NCBI RefSeq assembly: GCF_964204645.1
Contig: NC_134026.1
Coordinates: forward strand, 31,419,150-31,483,149
Direction of reading: 5' to 3'
DNA length: 64,000 nt
Source of the DNA: Tubulanus polymorphus
Lineage: Eukaryota; Nemertea; Palaeonemertea; Tubulaniformes; Tubulanidae
Positions 1 through 13,484 of this stretch are shown piece by piece. The notes beneath the pieces are model-generated. The model was not told where the DNA came from, made no database searches, and was given only the letters and a program-made list of their open reading frames with translations. Numbering within the stretch: position 1 is the first letter of the stretch; the number at the start of each line of letters is the position of its first letter. The translations under genes and the position numbers were made by a program.

Positions 1-125
1 TAATTGAATTTGCGTGGATTTGAACCAAATGGAATTTTTGTGGCGTTGATCAGGTTCGAATCCCATCAGAAAATTATTTTCTAGACTTGGCGGTAATATT
101 GGTACTTTTCATTGGTCAGGATCAG

Positions 126-149
126 TGACGTCACACTGTCAGTATAAAA
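126..149 (+). promoter_or_regulatory. CRE plus TATA-box core promoter
   Basis: A perfect palindromic cAMP-response element, TGACGTCA, lies at 126-133, and a TATA box, TATAAAA, at 143-149. Transcription would begin about 25-30 bases downstream. A short leader exon would then end at 193 before a GTAAGC splice donor. The order CRE, TATA, leader exon, donor is what supports a real promoter for the gene whose coding exons are at 944-1043 and 7819-8684. Binding by CREB/ATF factors is an inference from the motif. Confidence 0.6.
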
Positions 150-943
150 ACTCAGGTCAGCTGATCCCTCCTTCCAGTTCGGCCATTTTTCAGGTAAGCA
201 AACGTCGTCCATTTTATTTAATTCTTTCGATAAAATTTATTTATCAATCTTACTTGTAAATTTTATACATATAGACCTTAGGTTTCGCATACGGCTTTAT
301 GTAAGACAATTTCAAGAGTTCCGAAAGTTCGGATTATATCATATAGGTGTTTAATTATGACATTTCCATTTTGACGTTCCTTTTGGCTTTGCTCTAAATT
401 GTCCAAATGGTGTTTTTAACATTTAGAAGTAAATTTCAACGTTTGATTTGCAATTTCGCTCTCGTAATAATGAAGACGTTATTGTGATTTTATTGAGGAA
501 ATTTATTAAACTTATTTATGAAATTTTCGGAAGCAGTTTTTCTGGTGTTCAAATCTAGCGCTAAAGCGGCTAGTTGACATGCCTAGGTGTAATACACAGA
601 CAGCTCAGTCTATTGAACCATGACTCGAATCCATAGAAACCTTTCATTCGAAGCGTCGTTCAACTTAATCCTGCTGGCTTCTATATCTATTATTAAGAAA
701 ATAATGATAAAATAATTTAATGTTAATTATTATTATTACTTAATAGAAACTCGATTTAGCTATTTCTTAGAGTCAATAATTTTCGATTTTCTTGATTTTT
801 ATAAGATTGTTTTTACATTGCAGTAGCAGCAGCAGCATCAACAGCAGCAGTTAAAAAAGCAACAGTTAAGCAACAGCAGCAGTACAACGACAACTACAAC
901 AATTACAACTTCAACAATTAAAACTTGAACTTCAACTTTGAAT

Positions 944-3900
944 ATGTCTACAAAATATGACCTTTTTTCGGGACTGTTGAAGCTGGTTCGCGCCGAGGTG
1001 CTGACGCTCGACCCTGTAACCCTCGGCGCGTTTTTTGATTTGAGTAAGTACAAAGTCTACTTCATCAATCTCAATCTAGGGTATCTCAAATTCTCGATTA
1101 TTTTTCATGAACATCTCAAATTATTTGATTTCCAACATCCGAAATTATTTGATCTCAAATTCACAATCACAATTATTTTATCTCAAATCTCCGCATTATT
1201 TGATTTCCTAAATCTCAAATTGTCTAAATCTCAATTATTTCGAATATCATCAATTAAAAAATCTAATATCATCTAATGTCAATTTCTTTCAATTCTCTTT
1301 TTAAGTTTGGAAAACTCTCAAACTTAATTGAATTTGCTATCGAATCTATGGTGAATTAAGTTTGAATTGAATTGAATTGAATAGTGAGTAGAGGCTCTGG
1401 TGGATGAGAATTAACTCGAGGAAGTAACTTCATTTCCTGGTTTCGGTTCCAAATATTGTCCAAATTGTGAAATATTCATCATGTTATTCATATTCCAGTC
1501 AATAGAGATAAGTTACAACATAAATAATTTAAACTGTGTAGGCCTCCAGACCAATGCATTTCATAGAAAATCCTGATTTATGTTTAATAAATCAAGTAAC
1601 TGGACTGCGCGGTTCAGTCCATTTAGTCAGGAAGCAGACTGCAGTTTAGTCCTTATTTTAATCAGTAACTGGACTGCGGTGTAGTCCATATTTTAGTCAA
1701 TAACTGTACTACCGTTTAATCCATATTTTAGTCAATAACTGGACTGCGGTGTAGTCCATATTTTAGTGTACTATGGTTTAGTCCATATTTTAGTCAATAA
1801 CTGGACTGCGGTTTAGTTGATAGTTTAGTCAGGAACCGCACGGCTGTTTAGTTCATATCCAGATACCCGTCACATTATGGGACCAACTTTTTAGATACCG
1901 CTGAAAAGTAGCACTAGTACTTTACGGTACTTTCGTTTTTCTCTTTGACTCCAGGATCCGAAAACATGTGATTTTCTTTTTTTATTAATCATTCATCAAC
2001 CGTCAGGAAATTCAGGATCACTATTTTTGATTGATTGGTTAAACTTTATTCCTCGTATCTCAAGGTAGTTGCTCAAAACAGTTTGAGATCCTGAGATTAT
2101 GGCAGGAAGGAGGTACATCTCGCCACTGCTATCATGAGCTTATCTGTGAACTAGTCTCAAGCCGCACCCACTCAATGTTTATACTAGATCTTAACTAGGA
2201 TATGATGTTTGATAAGAATAGCTCGGCTCATAGTCGGAACCTTCATCGTCTAATTTGGTGGCGAATCCTAGATATTGCGGCCTTGCGGTGAATACAGTTT
2301 ATACACGATTTATTTCTAACGGATTCATTATTACGGTCAATGGTTAGCGCCTCGTACTGAGTCACTCTAGTTGTGACCTTCCGCAGGACGTGGTTCTTAC
2401 TTTAGCTGAGCAGATCATCCCGTCTGTGCCTACATTTGTTGCCATAATAACGCCCAGCTGCCATAGAATTCTTCAATGATGTATCTGTGAGCTTTTACTA
2501 ACACCCAAGATTCCTTGGCGGACGGGTAGTTTGCTAGTGAAATATAAGAGTGCTGCCACTTGACCTATTTATCTAACTTCATATGTCTATGGCGATGAGT
2601 AAACACAGCACTATCGCACATTGGTGTGGCGACTCTTGTGCTTAGTGTTTTTCAGCCTCTTACATCCTCAATTAAGGCAAACTAATTGACTAATCAGTGA
2701 ATTAAATTATCTCGGGTTATTGGGCGAGCTTTTAGAATTACAGAGGCAAATTGGGATTCTAAATTGCTGATGGTCTTTAGTAAAATGAAATGCTTTTGCT
2801 CCAGGTCTGATTTTTCCAATTTCGAGGCCTGCATTAACTGACACTTATTCATCGATGAATCGTCTACAACATCATTGTTCAGTTTCAATCATCCTTATGT
2901 GCGGTCGTTTGATTGAAGTTTCGGATTGACTATTTCGTCATTTTCATTGTTCTTGTACGGAAGTAGATTGATTTCTGTCCTCAACAGTTGCAGACTGAAG
3001 TTCTCAGTAATTTCTTGTACAAGTTGAAGTTTTCTGCATCGATCATGCAGCAGGTGTCCATTGGCAGATGTCCGTTGGCAGGTGTCTGTTGGCAGGTGTC
3101 CATTGGCAGATGTCCGTTTGCAGTTTCTGCGTGAAATCATTAGACATCTCTTCATTTACTTATAGGAGGTTTACATGTTTGTTATCAGTCAGCATCCCAA
3201 ATTTTTAATGTCTCGGACCAGTTATCCGGTCCAAATCGATGAATTTCACCAACGGCACCCCCTAGAAAGAATTTATGCAATATTTTCAGCTGTTTTGAGG
3301 TAATTCCAATCAGAAACATTTGTTAACGCTTTTATCTTTTCCACTCTATTGTGTACGAATGTTTTCAATATTTGTCGACCAATATTTGTCTATCCAGTGT
3401 TTTTAGTAAAAAATTAAGAAGCCAGGTCCCAAAACAGGAGGATCCCATAATGTCACAGTCCCTGAAACGAAAGTCGGTTTGAAAAAACAGGTGGGTCCTT
3501 AAAAAACGACAGACGGGTCTGAGACCCGAGACCTGGCTCTTATTGAAAACACTGCTATTGTCCATCGCTATTTCGTTACAACGTTCGAAGGAATTTCTGA
3601 TTTCGTCCATTCGCCCGTTTTGACTACTTTGTCCTCAATCGACATATCTTTTTTACATGGTGTGTGAATCATGATATTACTTTCCATTTCTTTTTGATAG
3701 GTTCAGCATCCTTTTGATCGATAAATCAAGTAGCACTGTTCTTGTGGTGGTTATCACTAAAATTTTCTTGTACGTTTCTTTAGATTCCTCCAGCAACGAT
3801 TCGAGAACTGTAACTTGTTTTTCGTCGATATCTTCTTTGAGGAGTGCTCCATTTTTCTCAACATTTTTTTAGATATCGATGATAAACATTGTTGTTGTTG

Positions 3901-6900
3901 TTTCTTCAGTTCTGCCCGAATGGCTTTACCTTCAGAGGGCTCACCCATCAATGAAAATAATACTACTGTTGGTTATGACCAGGAATGAAGTTTTGCAGAG
4001 AGCTGACGAAGTGACGATGTGCAATCCATTGATTCTTTACTAAACTGAATTGCTGCTTTATTTCTATATTAAAAACTACACAAGTATCAGCTTATCATCT
4101 CATGGACGGTGTGCGATCGGATGGTGTGAGCGGAAGTTGCGATTAGCAATGATGTTGCCACGGGATCCGGATAAGTGCCAGTAACACTCTAATCTCTGTA
4201 CTGAGAGAATCATTCACAAAATCGCTATTTTTGATTTATACTTCCTCTTTTTGTCAGAACGTCAACATTCACTTTATCTTTTAACTTTCTTCTTTATATT
4301 CGTCTGATTTTAAATAGGTCGCACCAACTTTGTGTAGGAAAATCAACATATAATATACCATAAGTACTGTATATACAGATCGATCTATCCAAAATTCTGA
4401 AATATTCAGTCAAAATAAATATAGCGAAAATCTGAAAAAAATATAGCTACTTTTCAGCTGCATGAAAGCATACGGTCCCATACAGTGGTTTAGTCAGTAT
4501 CCAGACCACAGTTTAGTCATTACCCGGACCACTGTTTTATCAGTAACTGTGTGATTCATTTCGTTCTGAGAACAGATTTTATCAAATTTCCTCTAGGGGC
4601 CTAGCTGTTCTTCAGATAGGCCTACCCTTTGACTAAATGTTTTATTTTCAGAATTCTTTTATTCTCTTAAAGCCATAAAAAGTATTTCCTCTACCGTTAT
4701 CCAGGCCTGACATTTATCTAGGTCTATCCTGTTTTACACCTTACAAGTTCGACAGGGACATTTCATATTGTTTTTTCTGTAAACAACTGCAGCTGTATTT
4801 ATAGTGAATTATTCCACTGAATGATTCTATACTTGAAGGGTAAGTAGTGATTATTTGAAATACTTAATGAATTCATGTGATATAGGCCTAAATTCTAAAT
4901 ATCGTTTATTGTTCGCTGTTTAATGATGTTTGATTTTTATAGATAAAAATCTTATTATAATTTGTAGTGAATGGATTTAATTGTATGAAGTTGCAGCTGT
5001 GGACTGTGTCGTGTGAAATGGTTTTTACACCTGGTGGTTGTTTCTTAAAGTAAAAGTTTTTTGATTGATGATGAAAATACAGAAAATAAAGAAGAAATTT
5101 GAATGAAATTTTTTGTGTCGTTTTTCTGTTTGTCATGAAATGAAAATGAATTAGACTTACTTAGCAGAATCCATAGGGAAATGTGCAGTACTCGAAGGAA
5201 ATATCACCATTTTGGAACTAAAATTCGAACTAAGGTTCGAATCCATGACGACCTGGTTTCCCAGAATGCTTCCCGTATCCCGTAAATGTTCACTTCATTT
5301 CCGTTTATTCTCTGCCTGAACCGGTAAACTGTAATGGCTGTTCGCCTATATTATAGAATACATGTATGTACTATCAACCTTCTATCTCTGTTAGCAAAAA
5401 TACATAAAAACATGAGAACATCTTTATTTTTGCTGTTAGTGATTAGGCCTTATGTTCTATTAATGCACACGCATGACTTAAATTGGTCATAATTTCCATT
5501 ACTCAAAGAGGACATCACAAGTGAACTGAATCGTAGGAAAATGTTGCGGGATAAAGAAACATGAAATGTCCAGTCTATTGAAGGACTTGTGTCTAGTATA
5601 TTATCTCTTTCAGTGCCCATGTGTAATAAGAGAAAAACCCTCAGAGTGCCCATCATTGTTACCTAAAAAGTAGGAAAATCAATAGAAACTTTGGAGCTCC
5701 GTAGAGTGAAACTGTAAGAGATGGAGCTTTATGGTAATTGAAAAGTTTGTAGGGTATGAATGACCCTTGGATAATTTTGGTGGTAATTTTTCTTACTGAA
5801 AGTGACGTCCTATGCAAATGAGCTAATTTGCATGAATTATAATCGGTGACCTATTTATTTGATAACCCCCTAAATTTCATGTATCAAAATGAACAAATCT
5901 GGTATCTAGCCTCAGCTAAAAGCTGACAATGGAATATTCTATGTCTACGGTCACAAATATATATTTTATGGGTAATTATAATTAGTAAATGAGCTAATAA
6001 TTAAATCACGTGACCTCCGGATAAGTACCCGCTACTTTCAAACGCAAAAAACTCAAATATTTTGAATAGCAACACCACAAAAACGCAGCATAAAAACTTA
6101 CTAACATTTAATCAAGCCATCTAGTGGCAGGTTTCTCCGCTGAATTCTATGCGACTAAACTGCTATAAGAAATGTCGATGAAAGTCGACAGGGCACTGTA
6201 CGACCTGAAATAATCTGTAGACGAAAGTCGACTGGGCACTGAAAAAGTTATAGAAGGAATTTGGGGATTCACTACATGGTCAGATTGTATACAATACAAA
6301 GAAATTGATCATTTTGACCGCTATTAGGCTCAATAAATCTTTTCATCAATTGATTTTTGCAATTCTTAAAAACCGGTAACTGCCTAATTAGGTATGAAAA
6401 TAAAGGTGCCAAACTGTAGCGGATTAGGCGGAGTCTACTGCATAATGAATACCACTTTAAAATGGCTGTGCATGGAATTTTGTTGATCTGAATAAATCAA
6501 TCGTTGGTGTAAGATGAATTATACATTCTAGGTAAGTTATGCAATGAATATGTGGAGTACCGATAGGCCTATTGCTGACAATGAATATTCTATTGGGAAT
6601 AATGAATTACAGCCATTTATGTTGATAGTGAAATATTGTTCTTCAAAATGAATGTATTATATTTGTAGTGAGTGTTGTTTCTGAAGGTGCAGTAGTGGGC
6701 AGTGTTGTGTGAAATGGTTTTAGATTCAGCGAAGTGAAATTATTTATGTCGTTTTTCTGTTTTAATTCATGCTGTAAATAGTTTAAACAATAAAATATTA
6801 AAAAATCAGTCATAATTTTATCTTCATTTTTGATAAAATATAATATGTTATACACACTTGCCTCATGTTCAGGGGAAATAAAATGCAAATTCTCCCACTT

Positions 6901-8684
6901 ATCGTGGATGGAGTGTGGCCCTGTATGCAATCAAAAAGTGTTCTACAAAATGATTGAATAGATTTCTGAAGTGTGGACAAATTTTTCACTCATCCAATTG
7001 AAAAGTAATTACTGAATAAAAGGGATTATCGATCAATTTTTTGTTTACAGCGCGACATCTGTTTTAAATTAGATCTTTTATCGTTGCAAAGTTTCCATTT
7101 CAATTGGTTGACAAATGAAAAGTTATCATGCGTGTTATTCCAAAGAGGTTCCCAGATTTTGAAAACAAGGGTCATGGGTAACAATTCCATTGATTATTCA
7201 TTATAATGTATAGTTTTTGTCACCTGGAACCTGGTACGTCATCACCCCCCAGACAAAAATCAAGTGTATCTTTGATTCATGATTTGCTACCAAAATTGAT
7301 TGTCGGTAATTGTAGGATGTAATTTATTACAATCAGTAGTTCCAGTAATGAATTAACAAAAGTGTTAGTCGCCAGCAACTAGCAAAGTACCCGTCCACAT
7401 ACAGCGTTGGTTCTGAAACATATAAGTATATAAGACATAAAAATACCATTATTAAAAATTGTATTGAAAGATTCAATTATCAGCCTCACTGATGATATAC
7501 TGTCGACTTATCGTTATTATGTAATGGATGATGCAAATTATGAGAGCGGTAAAAAGTGAAGTTACAACAGCGTTAGTCGTACAACCATATCGTACAACCA
7601 GTGACATGATCACTTCTCACAAAATAAGCTTACGATTGCTTCCAAACATTCAAATGACCCTTCTTACCCTACTTTGTTCGTTCTTCCATCACGTCACATT
7701 CACCTATTGGATAACTGCATCATTTTATAGGTTAATATCTAGAAATACGATAATTATATGCGAGCATGTCATTTATGTGTAATATGCATGATCCTTAATG
7801 TTTTTTTTTTCATTCCAGATTTAGACATCATAAACTCTCTCAACCACGACCAGTCTGAAGCAGCCCGCAGAGCACTTCAAGAATTTAAAGAAATTTATAC
7901 AAGGTGTGTATCTCTCTGCGGGCCTAAGGAACCAACTCCTCCAGAAATCATTCCACCTTTTGAGTTGGTTCCTTTGCAGGAGGTGGACCCTGCTTCTCCC
8001 GTAAATGTGGAGCAGGAGGTCGCCCCTGCAGTGGTGACCCCGACAGAGGCGCCACAGCTTCAGACGCCTTCACTGCGTCGGTCGCCCCGTCGAAATACAA
8101 AAGAAATAGATTATACAGAAGGTACGGGGCGTCCGAAATCAAAAAAAAAAGGCAAACGTGCAGCTCGTCCTCCTCCACCTCCGCAACCAAATTTTGAGGA
8201 GGAGAGCAGTGATGAGGAGGAATTCGCCACTCCTGGAGCAACACCACCAGGGCCCGCAACACCACCACCTCGCGATGATATTAGACCACCACGACGACCA
8301 CGACAACCACCTGCAACTACTACTAATTCTACTACTACTACCACTACTACCACTACTAAGAAAAGACGACCACGACCACCTACTTCAACTGCGACTAGTA
8401 CTACTACAACTTCGACAACTAGATCAAATAATACAAGAAATAGAAAAAGAAGACTTGAAGATGAAGAAAGTGATGATGATTACGAAAATAATAATACGCC
8501 TGCCCAGGCATCGACATCGGGCGCTCCAGCGGGGCCACCACCTTCCCCCGCTGTCGAGCTCATCGCGCGCGGCCCTGGTTGGTCAAGAAACATCGAGTAT
8601 AAAGATCCTATTAGAATGCTCCGCGATGTTGAAGGGGCCTTTAAAGGAAAATATCAATTAGTAAAACGTCGGCGAACACAATAG
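944..8684 (+). CDS. Spliced gene for an unrecognised basic, probably nuclear protein
   Basis: Two coding exons fit one frame: 944-1043 (ATG to donor GTAAGT) and 7819-8684 (after a T-rich tract and CAG, to TAG). The split codon AAT joins them, giving 321 aa. A leader exon to about 193 and a splice acceptor at 823 precede the ATG. The first exon codes for a leucine-rich segment beginning MSTKYDLFSGLLKLVRAEV. The second codes for a helical stretch (SEAARRALQEFKEIY), then a low-complexity region with proline, a threonine run, an acidic EEESSDEEE cluster and several basic clusters (KSKKKGKR, KKRRPRP, NRKRR) that look like nuclear localisation signals. The tail is KRRRTQ. I do not recognise the family. 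Extra exons may lie in the 6.8 kb intron. Two GC-rich perfect inverted repeats fall in the transcript, at 989-1030 and 8743-8799. Confidence 0.6.
1593..1857. repeat. About 41 bp minisatellite in intron
   Basis: About six imperfect copies of a roughly 41 bp unit that contains AACTGGACTGCGGT and TAGTCCATATTTTAGTC. Some copies are shortened. The array lies in the long intron of the first gene. A diverged trace with the same GTTTAGTC motif recurs near 4485-4550. Confidence 0.7.
2694..3951 (-). pseudogene. Possible decayed coiled-coil coding sequence
   Basis: Several short minus-strand reading frames here have the composition of a charged helical protein (for example SEGKAIRAELKKQQQQ and the stretch ESLLEESKETYKK in a neighbouring frame). 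They are separated by stop codons and apparent frameshifts, one of them at a run of seven A. Two fragments at 2694-2888 and 2895-3155 share a frame and are separated by two stop codons. An 18 bp minisatellite (about 3046-3122) interrupts the second. This could be a dead gene or a degraded retroelement gag region in the intron of the first gene. No family was recognised, and chance coding character is possible. Confidence 0.25.
3960..7800. other. Intronic stretch with no recognised gene
   Basis: AT-rich sequence inside the long intron of the first gene. I see no supportable exons or strong repeats. Short open frames here have no features of real coding sequence. Confidence 0.5.
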
Positions 8685-8886
8685 TATAATATCAGCCCCT
8701 TCACTCGCCATCACCCGGGCAACAACATCAGCCCATGCACGTCTGCAGATCGGCACTTCTTGAAACTCAGTTTTCCCTTCCTCCTTCGTCGATCTGCAGG
8801 TTGCGCAGTGTTAAATATCTGTCAACACTCCTTGAACCAGTGGGCGTGCAGTCCTTCCTTATTTTTATTTGAAAAAAATATGAAAA

Positions 8887-8892
8887 AATAAA
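8887..8892 (+). terminator. Polyadenylation signal AATAAA
   Basis: AATAAA lies about 200 bases after the TAG at 8682-8684, a fitting end for the first gene. The 3' untranslated region before it holds a perfect 10 bp inverted repeat (8743-8752 and 8790-8799). Confidence 0.6.
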
Positions 8893-9129
8893 AACCAGCC
8901 TTGTAAATATGGATTTTATGGAGTTTTACGGTTAATCTCCAAAAAAATTTAAAAAGATAAAAATATAAAAAAATTCATAATCATTTCATCAATTTATTTA
9001 TTTTTTGGATGAAAGGAAATTTTTATCCATCATCTCATTCATATACATTTTATATCATTTATTTATTTCTTTTTTTTTTGACTGTACGTCCCACTGTGTT
9101 CCACACCATTTTTGTTCCGACCCATATTC

Positions 9130-9800
9130 ATTAAGATTCATTGTGCTTCTCACAATGCTGAAGCATTTACCATCTTTGCTTCTACTTTGCAGTAGTAACC
9201 ATCCATACCACCTGATTGTGGAAGTAGCCTTCTTAGGAGTCATCTATCCTAATCCTATGGTCAGCCTTTTCAAATGTCTTTCGGGATATAGACCATCCTT
9301 GCTACTACTTGTATTACAATACCTTATTATGAAGGTTCATTTTGCTTCTCATGATGCTGAAGCATTTACCATCTTTGCCACTACTTAGCAGCAGTAACCA
9401 TCCATACCACCTGATTGTGGAAGTAGCCTTCTTAGGAGTCATCAATTGTAATCCTATGGTCAGCCTTTTCAAATGTCTTTCGGGATATAGACCATCCTTG
9501 CTACTACTTCTATTACAATACCTTATTATGAAGGTTTATTTTGCTTCTCATGATGCTGAAGCATTTACCATCTTTGCCACTACTTAGCAGCAGTAACCAT
9601 CCATACCACCTGATTGTGGAAGTAGCCTTCTTAGGAGTCATCAATTTTAATCCTATGGTCAGCCTTTTCAAATGTCTTTCGGGATATAGACCATCCTTGC
9701 TACTACTTCTATTACAATACCTTATTATTAAGGTTCATTTTGCTTCTCATGATGCTGAAGCATTTACCATCCTTGCCACTACTTACTACTATGGTCGGCC
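9130..9800. repeat. About 200 bp tandem repeat, roughly 3.3 copies
   Basis: The phrase GCTGAAGCATTTACCATC recurs at about 200 bp spacing four times (near 9155, 9357, 9556 and 9757), with highly similar sequence between. The open frames across it are repeat by-products. The array begins just downstream of the first gene's polyadenylation signal. Confidence 0.85.
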
Positions 9801-9884
9801 GTTGTAAATCTCTTTCGAGATATGCAGGGAATCAATTCCTACAATAACTCGTATGGAGTTTGAAAAAAGTGGATTTTTCAAATC

Positions 9885-10040
9885 AAAAGGAACAGCTATG
9901 ATTCACATAATGTGATTCTTTATCGAACTTTATCGGAACATGGAGAAGGAATAGCTATGTTTCACACATAATGCGTTTCCTTATGAAGCTGAAAATAACG
10001 TGGAGAAGGAACAGCTATGTTTCACATAATGCGATTCCTT
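9885..10040. repeat. Short tandem repeat, about 65 bp unit
   Basis: Three imperfect copies of a unit containing GGAACAGCTATG, TTCACATAATG and GATTCCTTA. Adjacent sequence to 10690 shows no clear repeat or gene. Confidence 0.6.
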
Positions 10041-10689
10041 AGGAAACTACATTGAAACAGATTGTTCAATGTTCCATGTTGCCCCCTCCCCCAAATACTA
10101 TGACGTTTATACGTCAAGTGTAAAACCATTATATCGTTATTAACATATTCGTTTTTCTAATTACAGAATTAAAGATAAATTTAATATGACATGAAAACTT
10201 GAATGATTGAAATGTTAATATCTAATGCTCAACAACGGAGGGAAATCCTTCACATGTGATCGGAGGGATTTAAAATGTTTACTCATAAGGAAAAGGAATA
10301 TATATTTATATACGTGAGATTGCCTGGATTAAAAATTGCACAAGAAAGGAAACCACAGCAAAGACTACGGTAATCAATTTCATTACATTTCTAAGGTGTG
10401 AAACCATCACCATCTGGATCGGTGATCAATGCATGAATTTATGAGTTCATAATTGAACATAGGATATAATAGAAAAATGCAAAAATCTGCAAAAATGCAA
10501 TGATTAAGAATCTCTGATAAAGAAAGTATAAAATAAAGATCTTGGATTGGAAAATTTGTTGTTATCACATCAGTGATCGGGTTTTACTGATTGATATTGA
10601 TCTCTACTGATTCTAACGATCACCAGGATCAAGGGTTGAGAATTCAAAATTCTTGTTGATGATAAGTCTGCATCTCTTGTTGAAATCAA

Positions 10690-10885
10690 TAAGGCATATG
10701 AGAGAGGAGGTCTGAGATATGAGAGAGGAGGTTCAGGGAATAAAGAGTTTATGGAGATATGATAGAGGAGTTTATGGAGATATGATAGAGGAGTTTATGG
10801 AGATATGATAGAGGAGTTTATGGAGATATGAGAGAGGAGTTTAGAGAGATATGAGAGAGAGAGGAGTTTAGAGAGATATGATAGA
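10690..10885. repeat. About 24 bp purine-rich minisatellite
   Basis: Repeated phrase AGATATGAGAGAGGAGTTTA, in places with ATGATAG, about eight imperfect copies. Confidence 0.75.
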
Positions 10886-11844
10886 GGAGATGGTCTAAAA
10901 GGAAAATTGTTAAGTTAATAACAATTGAGCAACTCAGTAATAGACGCCACTCTGACATAAGTAACTCCTGGTCCTCGATTGGGATCTAGATTGCAGGAAT
11001 TGCGTTTAGCAATTGAAATATGGTTGATAGAGCGTGGAATTGTTTCCATGTAGGCGAGCAATGCACTAAACACACGTCAGATTAAGGCTGTTGAGAGTGA
11101 ATTATCAATAGATGTAAGAAATCTACGATGAAGTTGTTTGCAAGAGGTCTATCATTCATATTGCAGTTAATCAGATCAGGTTCTCAGGTGCTTCCTTGGT
11201 CCCCAAAAATGGCATAAGTTGTATTAAAGTATGCGATATATTCTACAAATTTATTACATGAAATGTGGCTACTTGTAGTTTCTCAGCCACTTGGTAATTA
11301 TTGTTGTGAAGAGGTCACGAAATCTAGCATCATCAATAGATTTCTACTCACTGAGATCCAGTCAGACTGCACATGTTGAACAGTTTGTTGTATTTTTGTG
11401 GTACCAGTTTTTTCACTTGCCGAGAATGAACAAAATTCCTAAATTTTGAGTCCTTCAGAACTTTTCCTATCCTAATTTGTCCAAAATTTCATTCCATTTC
11501 TCAAAATTATTTGCAGTTTTTGAATATCTGCGGAATATGATTAATTATTTTCCTGGTTTCATTTTTACTATTGCCCAAAATCATACCTTATATGAACTAT
11601 TATCACTATTATTTGATTCTTTCACTGATTGATTACAGGTCTTTTGGGGTTTGGTTCAATATTGTGATTGATCAAGGTGATCCATCTAAAACTATTTCAT
11701 CGGCATCAATTTTGAAATATTCATATCTGAAAACAATTTCATTGATACTTCTAAACTAGTAATTCTAAAAAAATTCTAAAAACAATTTTACACGTATCTT
11801 AAGACCATTCTAGAAACGATTTTAAATTATTTCAATTTTAATGT

Positions 11845-12095
11845 AAATATTTTATCTGAATTTTAATCTATTAAAGAAACTATTTTATATCTGAATTTTA
11901 AAATACCTATGATATCTAAAAACTATTTTATCTTAATTTTAATCTATTAAAGAAACTATTTTATATCTGAATTTTAAAATACCTATGATATCTAAAAACT
12001 ATTTTATCTTAATTTTAATCTATTAAAGTAACTATTTCATATCTGAATTTTGAAATACCTATGATATCTAAAAACTATTTTATCTTAATATTGTA
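11845..12095. repeat. About 69 bp AT-rich tandem repeat
   Basis: Three copies of a unit containing ATACCTATGATATC, AAAAACTATTTTATC and AATCTATTAAAG. It sits in AT-rich gene-free DNA (10885-12570) in which I see nothing else supportable. Confidence 0.75.
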
Positions 12096-12575
12096 CTATT
12101 TCATTTGTATATATTTTATCTCAAAGTATCTTTTTAAACTGTTTTATTCGTATATATTTTAAAAAATATTTCATTTGTATATATATTCTTTTAAAACATT
12201 GTTTTATTTGTATTTCAATACTAACTAAAAGATCAATTTAATGAAATATTTTATATTTGACTATCACTGTGTATATTCGAACCCCAGTGATTTCATGAGA
12301 ATGGAATAACTGAAGGTCCAGGTTTTATCACCGAATACTCTTTGACACAATTACGTGGTCCACAACACAGATATAAATAGTGGTTCTATAAAAGGCCCAT
12401 GTTGTATATAGTGCACGCATAAAGAGCTTTTACTCGTAGTTGATATAGGCTTAGTAAATATGAAATGTGATTGAGAACTTTTTCTCATACTGTCTTTTCC
12501 TTTTTTCTTATAATTTTATTATCAATTTTCTACCAACAACAGAAAATCCACTCATTTTCAGTCGGTGTTTCACAA

Positions 12576-13050
12576 TAATGGAACGCGATAAATAAAAAAA
12601 AACAATCCAAGTGTATTTTTCATATGATATTTTCAGCATCTCGACGTATGAAATTGACGTAGATTATTGAAGCGTAGATTCAGAAAATCACTACTAGGTG
12701 GCGTGTCAGATTATTAGTTCAATGACATCAGATAAATATAATAATACAACCACTTGTAGTACAAACAGTTACAACAAACTTTATTTTCCTGCACAATATA
12801 CAAATAGTAGTAAAGTCCATACTATCTTTGAATTAGAACTTCCTCTAGCCTAAATGCTAGCGGTCATGTTATTATTTTTATTGGACGTCATCTCAGTTTT
12901 TTAGTCTTTGAACGTAATGATAATCTATAGTATTTTTGGAAATGATATAAAACAACGCTAATTTGATGTCATCATAACAAAATATGTCGCTGAAAATATC
13001 ATATAAGAAATACACTCGGATTTTTTTATTTTATTTATTTCGTTCCATAC
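12576..13050. mobile_element. Foldback element with long inverted termini
   Basis: The left arm (about 12576-12645, starting ATGGAACGCGATAAATAA) is the reverse complement, at roughly 85% by eye, of the right arm (about 12980-13050). Both arms share AAGTGTATT or GAGTGTATT followed by ATATGATATTTTCAGC. The 330 bp between has no open frame of note. This is the structure of a non-autonomous inverted-repeat transposon. The family is not identified. Confidence 0.6.
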
Positions 13051-13484
13051 AAAACCATACTCAGTTCCACAGTTTGATTTGGATACTAGAATTTAAATAC
13101 ATACAATTGCACAACTGTTGAACTGGGATTTGTTAAATTGTCAGCATGCCGTTTATAATTAATCACTAGTGTGTTTCAAGTTAGCCTTAGTTTAGATTAG
13201 TTAGTTTTTGTTAAGTCATTTTATTAATTTTTTTGCGGTTTAAATTTAATTTGTTCCAGTTGATTTAAGTCTAGTTTAGTTTAAGTTTAAGTTCGTTTAG
13301 GTCAAGTTGATTAAGTTGTAACTATTGATGTTAACTTAAAGTACGTATAAACCTCTGATAAACTGAGGGTCAATTTATCTTATGATAAGTTACACTCAGG
13401 TTATTAATCACTAATCCCTTTTGAGATCTCATTATTTTATGCAGTTCAGAGATTTTTACTGAATAAAATAGTAACATCTTGGAA

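Noticed and set aside
7528-7782. 84-codon frame before the second coding exon of the first gene
   Set aside because: It overlaps intron and acceptor sequence. The joined exon model explains the locus better.
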